Below are positions 6,936 through 9,830 of a stretch of 9,830 nt of DNA, one piece after another (the first letter of the stretch is position 1; each line of letters opens with the position of its first letter). The notes under the pieces were generated by a model. The model was not told the DNA's origin, did no database searches, and saw nothing but the letters and a program-made list of their open reading frames with translations. The DNA comes from an uncultured Lautropia sp. (lineage in GTDB: Bacteria; Pseudomonadota; Gammaproteobacteria; Burkholderiales; Burkholderiaceae_E), in NCBI GenBank assembly GCA_938046755.1, contig CALIXC010000105.1, forward strand, positions 1 through 9,830, written 5' to 3'. The position numbers and the translations under genes are program-made.

Positions 6936-8336
6936 ATGACCGGACAATTTGGCAACAAGAACAAGGCATGGTCGGCACGGTTCTCCGAACCCGTGTCCGA
7001 TCTGGTGAAACGCTATACGGCCTCGGTGGACTTCGACCAGCGCCTGGCCGAGGTCGACATCCGGGGTTCGCTGGCCCACGCCGCCATGCTTGCCGCGACC
7101 GGCATTCTGAGTGAAAGCGATCTGGCGTCAATCCAGCGTGGTTTTACAACCATTCGTGAGGAGATCGCCGCGGGCCGCTTCGCGTGGTCGCTGGACCTGG
7201 AGGATGTCCATCTCAATATCGAGAAGCGCCTGACCGAGCTGGTCGGTGACGCCGGCAAGCGCCTGCACACGGCCCGCTCGCGCAACGACCAGGTCGCCAC
7301 CGACATCCGCCTGTGGCTGCGCGACGCCACCGACGAGATCCTGGCCCTGCTGCGTGCACTGCAGGAAGCGCTACTGGCGCTGGCCGAGCAGCATGCCGAC
7401 ACGATCATGCCGGGCTTCACCCACCTGCAGGTGGCGCAGCCCGTCACCTTCGGCCACCACCTGCTGGCCTATGTGGAGATGCTGTCGCGCGATGCCGGGC
7501 GTCTGGCCGACACCCGCTGCCGCGTCAACCGGCTGCCGCTGGGAGCCGCCGCGCTGGCCGGAACCACCTTCCCCATTGATCGCGAGCAGGTGGCGCGCAC
7601 GCTGGGCTTCGAGGGCGTGTGCGAGAACTCGCTCGATGCCGTCTCCGACCGCGACTTCGCCATCGAGTTCTGTGCCGACGCCAGCCTGCTGATGATGCAC
7701 CTGTCGCGCTTTTCGGAAGAGCTGGTGAACTGGATGTCGCCCCGAGTCGGCTTCATCGACCTGTCGGACCGCTACTGCACCGGCTCGTCGATCATGCCGC
7801 AGAAGAAGAACCCCGACGTGCCGGAGCTGGTCCGTGGCAAGACCGGTCGCGTCTATGGTCACCTGATGGCGCTGCTCACCCTAATGAAGGGCCAGCCGCT
7901 GGCCTACAACAAGGACAACCAGGAAGACAAGGAGCCGCTCTTCGACACGGTGGACACCCTGGTGGCCACGCTGCGCCTCTTTGCCGACATGACCACCGGC
8001 ATCCAGGTGCGCGCCGAGCGCATGCGTCAGGCGGCAGCCGAAGGTTTTTCTACCGCCACCGATCTGGCCGACTACCTGGTCAAGCGCGGCCTGCCCTTCC
8101 GGGATGCCCACGAGCTGGTGGCGCAGGCCGTGCGCGAGGCGTCTGACGCCGGCGTGGACCTGGCCGGTCTGGGGCGCGAGCGCCTGAAGGCCCTGAGCCC
8201 GCTGGTAGGCGACGACGTGCTGGAGACGCTCACCCTGGAAGGTTCGGTGAACGCACGCGACCACATCGGCGGCACCGCGCCGGCCCAGGTGCGTGCCGCC
8301 ATCGCCCGGCACCGTGCACGACTGGCCAGCGCCTGA
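6936..8336 (+). CDS. argH: Argininosuccinate lyase
   Basis: 466 residues, full length. The enzyme cleaves argininosuccinate to arginine and fumarate, the last step of arginine synthesis, as a cytosolic tetramer of the fumarase/aspartase superfamily. Motifs: WSARFSEPVSDLVKRYTASV (12-31), LEDVHLNIEKRLTELVG (88-104), HTARSRNDQVATD (111-123), PGFTHLQVAQPVTFGHH (159-175) with the expected catalytic His163, and the superfamily signature GSSIMPQKKNPDVPE (283-297) with the Ser284/Ser285 pair on the active-site loop. GFSTATDLADYLV (370-382) is also typical of ArgH. The ATG at 6936 fits the family N terminus, with a modest ribosome site AGAAGA (6922-6927) 8 bases upstream. The gene is divergent from algZ and followed by a 508-base gap. 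Nothing appears missing. Confidence 0.98.
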   Translation: MTGQFGNKNKAWSARFSEPVSDLVKRYTASVDFDQRLAEVDIRGSLAHAAMLAATGILSESDLASIQRGFTTIREEIAAGRFAWSLDLEDVHLNIEKRLTELVGDAGKRLHTARSRNDQVATDIRLWLRDATDEILALLRALQEALLALAEQHADTIMPGFTHLQVAQPVTFGHHLLAYVEMLSRDAGRLADTRCRVNRLPLGAAALAGTTFPIDREQVARTLGFEGVCENSLDAVSDRDFAIEFCADASLLMMHLSRFSEELVNWMSPRVGFIDLSDRYCTGSSIMPQKKNPDVPELVRGKTGRVYGHLMALLTLMKGQPLAYNKDNQEDKEPLFDTVDTLVATLRLFADMTTGIQVRAERMRQAAAEGFSTATDLADYLVKRGLPFRDAHELVAQAVREASDAGVDLAGLGRERLKALSPLVGDDVLETLTLEGSVNARDHIGGTAPAQVRAAIARHRARLASA

Positions 8337-8570
8337 GCACACTCCGAACGGCTCACGCTTGCCAGGCCCACTGTCCGGGCACAGCCTGCACCGGTGCAGA
8401 ACCGATGCACCACGGCACCCGGGACATGCCGGGCGTGCCTTGGACGACAAAACGCCTTCTGTCCATGCTTTGCTGCCGCCGGACGGCCCGCCGTCCGATC
8501 CGGCACAAATCGTTTCCCTATAAAACACCACAGCCAGGGCCCGGCGCTTCGTGATGGGAAGGGCTCTCGT
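8337..8570. other. argH downstream region: palindrome and hairpins, no gene recognised
   Basis: No convincing coding frame is seen on either strand. It holds a perfect 14-base palindrome CTGCACCGGTGCAG (8386-8399), an imperfect hairpin with GGCAC/GTGCC arms (8414-8439), a stronger hairpin (8480-8497) and an AT-rich patch with TATAAA (8519-8524). It probably contains the end of the argH transcript and the upstream part of the next gene's promoter region. Confidence 0.5.
8480..8497 (+). terminator. Hairpin, possible argH terminator
   Basis: A perfect 7-pair stem, CGGACGG-CCCG-CCGTCCG, with a 4-base loop lies 144 bases after the argH stop. The expected T-run is lacking; only GTTTCCCT follows, 15 bases later. 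It may aid termination or simply shape the 3' end of the argH transcript. Confidence 0.3.
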
Positions 8571-8576
8571 TATAAT
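8571..8576 (+). promoter_or_regulatory. Candidate -10 element for the CNNM gene
   Basis: A perfect TATAAT followed by CGG lies 268 bases upstream of the CNNM ATG. The position of a -35 is weak (TTCGTG, 8548-8553, 17-base spacer, only the leading TT matching). The predicted transcript start is near 8583. The motif is seen directly; promoter activity is inferred. Confidence 0.5.
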
Positions 8577-8844
8577 CGGCTCTTTCCTAGCACTTTTCGG
8601 ATCACCCCGTGCCGGCCCGCCCAGGGCTCATCCAGAAGCCCGGCAGGCAATCAGGGCACGTGCCACGGTCCGTGTCGATGATCACCGAGCCAGAGCCCCC
8701 GTCCCGCCAGCGTTGCGGCATTCCTTTTTCCACTCCCGCCTTCAAGCAGCCCGCCGACATGGATGACCGGGCGCACATGTGCGGATCGATGATCGTTGCC
8801 TGCACCCCGTCCTGCCAGGCCGTGTCCATTCAGGAGAGCCGCTG
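8577..8844 (+). other. Long leader of the CNNM gene with a possible small ORF (8609-8845)
   Basis: About 260 bases lie between the candidate promoter and the CNNM start. A 78-codon frame begins at GTG 8609, about 26 bases after the expected transcript start and with a weak GGAT (8600-8603) before it. It ends at TGA 8843-8845, overlapping the CNNM ATG as TGATG. The predicted peptide has four Cys (36, 58, 65, 69), many Pro and no membrane segment; I recognise no family. A short stem CCGC/GCGG (8704-8718) followed by TTCCTTTTTC lies inside it and looks like a weak attenuator. The frame may be a real coupled small gene, a leader peptide, or chance: a 75-codon frame is also open on the opposite strand. 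Confidence 0.3.
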
Positions 8845-9830
8845 ATGGAAGCCGCCATCCTGCTGGGCCTGATCGTGCTCAATGGCCTGTTTGCCATGTC
8901 GGAAGTGGCTCTGCTCACGGCGCGCAAGGCGCGACTGCAGCGTCTGGTGGCCGAAGGCGACAAGAGCGCCGCGGCCGCCCTGGCCCTCGGTGAAGACCCC
9001 ACCCGCTTTCTCTCCACCATCCAGATCGGCATCACCTCCATCGGGGTGCTGAACGGTATCGTCGGTCAAGCCGCCTTCGCCGAGCCGCTGGCGCGCTGGC
9101 TGCTGACACTGGGCGTGGCCCAGAAGACAGCCGAGATGCTGGCCACCACGCTGGTGGTCGTACTGGTCACCTATGTCGCCATCGTCGTCGGCGAACTGGT
9201 GCCCAAGCGGCTGGGCCAGATCAGCGCTGAGACAGTGGCCCGGCTGGCCGCCCGTCCCATGGGATTCCTGTCGCTGGTCTCGCGTCCGTTCGTGATGGCG
9301 CTCACCGGCGCCACCAACCTAATCCTGCGCAGCATGGGCGTCGATCCGGACACCGAGCAGAAGGTGACGGAAGAGGAAATCCACGCGCTGCTGGCCGAAG
9401 GCTCCGAATCCGGGGTCATCGAGCAGAGCGAGCACGTCATGGTGCGCAACGTGTTCCGCCTGGACGAGCGCCAGATCTCCTCGCTGATGGTGCCCCGCAG
9501 CGACGTGGTGTACCTGGACGTGGAAGATCCGCAGGACGAGAACCTGCAGAAGGTGGCCGAATACGAACATTCACGTTTCCCGGTGTGTCGTGGTGGTCTG
9601 GACGACATCCTAGGCATCATCCACACCAAGCAGCTGCTGGCGCAGTCACTGCGCGGCGAGAGCATCGACTTCTCGCAGAACCTGCAGGAAGTGCTGTACG
9701 TGCCCGAGACGCTCACAGGCATGGAGCTTCTGGAGAACATCCGCAACTCCAACACGCAGATTGCCCTGGTGCTGGATGAATACGGCGAAGTGCAGGGTCT
9801 GGTGACACTGCAGGACCTGCTGGAGGCCAT
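8845..9830 (+). CDS. CNNM (DUF21) / CBS-domain membrane protein, YtfL/PaeA- or CorC-like (3' end missing)
   Basis: 328 residues are visible; the protein continues past the right edge, where the rest of the second CBS motif and a CorC_HlyC domain are expected. The N-terminal CNNM domain (1-about 165) has a first membrane segment with LNGLFAMSEVALLTARKARL (12-31), the typical DPTRFLSTIQIGITSIGVLNG (51-71), another membrane segment (about 98-118), and GELVPKRLGQ (116-125). A linker with VTEEEIHALLAEGSESGVIE (174-193) leads to the CBS pair, from LMVPRSDVVYLDV (214-226) through YEHSRFPVCRG (240-250) to LDEYGEVQGLVTLQDLLEA (310-328). Family members are implicated in Mg/Co resistance or export (CorC, MpfA) or polyamine export (PaeA/YtfL); the old name 'hemolysin' is misleading. 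The substrate cannot be told from sequence. The start is supported by a strong AGGAGAG ribosome site (8832-8838) 6 bases before the ATG. Confidence 0.94.
   Translation, partial: MEAAILLGLIVLNGLFAMSEVALLTARKARLQRLVAEGDKSAAAALALGEDPTRFLSTIQIGITSIGVLNGIVGQAAFAEPLARWLLTLGVAQKTAEMLATTLVVVLVTYVAIVVGELVPKRLGQISAETVARLAARPMGFLSLVSRPFVMALTGATNLILRSMGVDPDTEQKVTEEEIHALLAEGSESGVIEQSEHVMVRNVFRLDERQISSLMVPRSDVVYLDVEDPQDENLQKVAEYEHSRFPVCRGGLDDILGIIHTKQLLAQSLRGESIDFSQNLQEVLYVPETLTGMELLENIRNSNTQIALVLDEYGEVQGLVTLQDLLEA

Noticed and set aside
6922..7131. Longer algZ frame starting inside argH
   Set aside because: It overlaps over 190 bases of clearly coding argH on the other strand, and the added residues are Arg/Pro-rich shadow sequence.
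7881..8531. 216-codon minus-strand frame opposite the end of argH
   Set aside because: Shadow of argH that runs into the intergenic region; no domain recognised and no ribosome site sought with success.
8602..8829. 75-codon minus-strand frame in the CNNM leader
   Set aside because: No visible promoter, ribosome site or partner gene on that strand; its presence shows that open frames arise by chance here.

Overview
The window is an ordinary chromosomal stretch of a GC-rich proteobacterium (about two thirds G+C by eye). It is most likely a betaproteobacterium of the order Burkholderiales. The evidence is the gene order, the HemX/HemY type of heme genes and the close ArgH match to that group as I remember it. 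No mobile element, CRISPR array, tRNA or rRNA was seen. No clearly new system was found; the findings are mostly about gene arrangement and regulation.

Minus strand, positions 1-6921: six genes run leftwards in the order algZ, algR, hemC, hemD, hemX, hemY. algZ (histidine kinase) and algR (LytTR response regulator) overlap by 32 bases. After a 198-base gap come hemC (hydroxymethylbilane synthase) and hemD (uroporphyrinogen III synthase), joined by a TGATG stop/start overlap. A 129-base gap separates these from hemX, which uses a TTG start. hemX overlaps hemY by another TGATG. hemY lacks its 3' end because it runs off the left edge. The same order, with argH divergent from algZ, is known from Pseudomonas.

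Plus strand, positions 6936-9830: argH (argininosuccinate lyase) starts only 14 bases from the algZ start, so the two divergent promoters must lie inside each other's coding sequence. A perfect TATAAT facing argH is visible inside the start of algZ. After argH comes a 508-base stretch without a recognised gene. It holds a perfect 14-base palindrome, hairpins and a second perfect TATAAT. A 78-codon open frame starts just after that TATAAT and ends in a TGATG overlap with the last gene. The last gene is a CNNM/CBS-domain membrane protein, cut by the right edge.

How they fit together: HemC and HemD turn porphobilinogen into uroporphyrinogen III. HemX and HemY are inner-membrane accessory proteins encoded beside them. 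AlgZ/AlgR is a membrane-linked signalling pair transcribed towards the heme genes. ArgH makes arginine and fumarate. The CNNM protein belongs to a family tied to divalent cation or polyamine transport.
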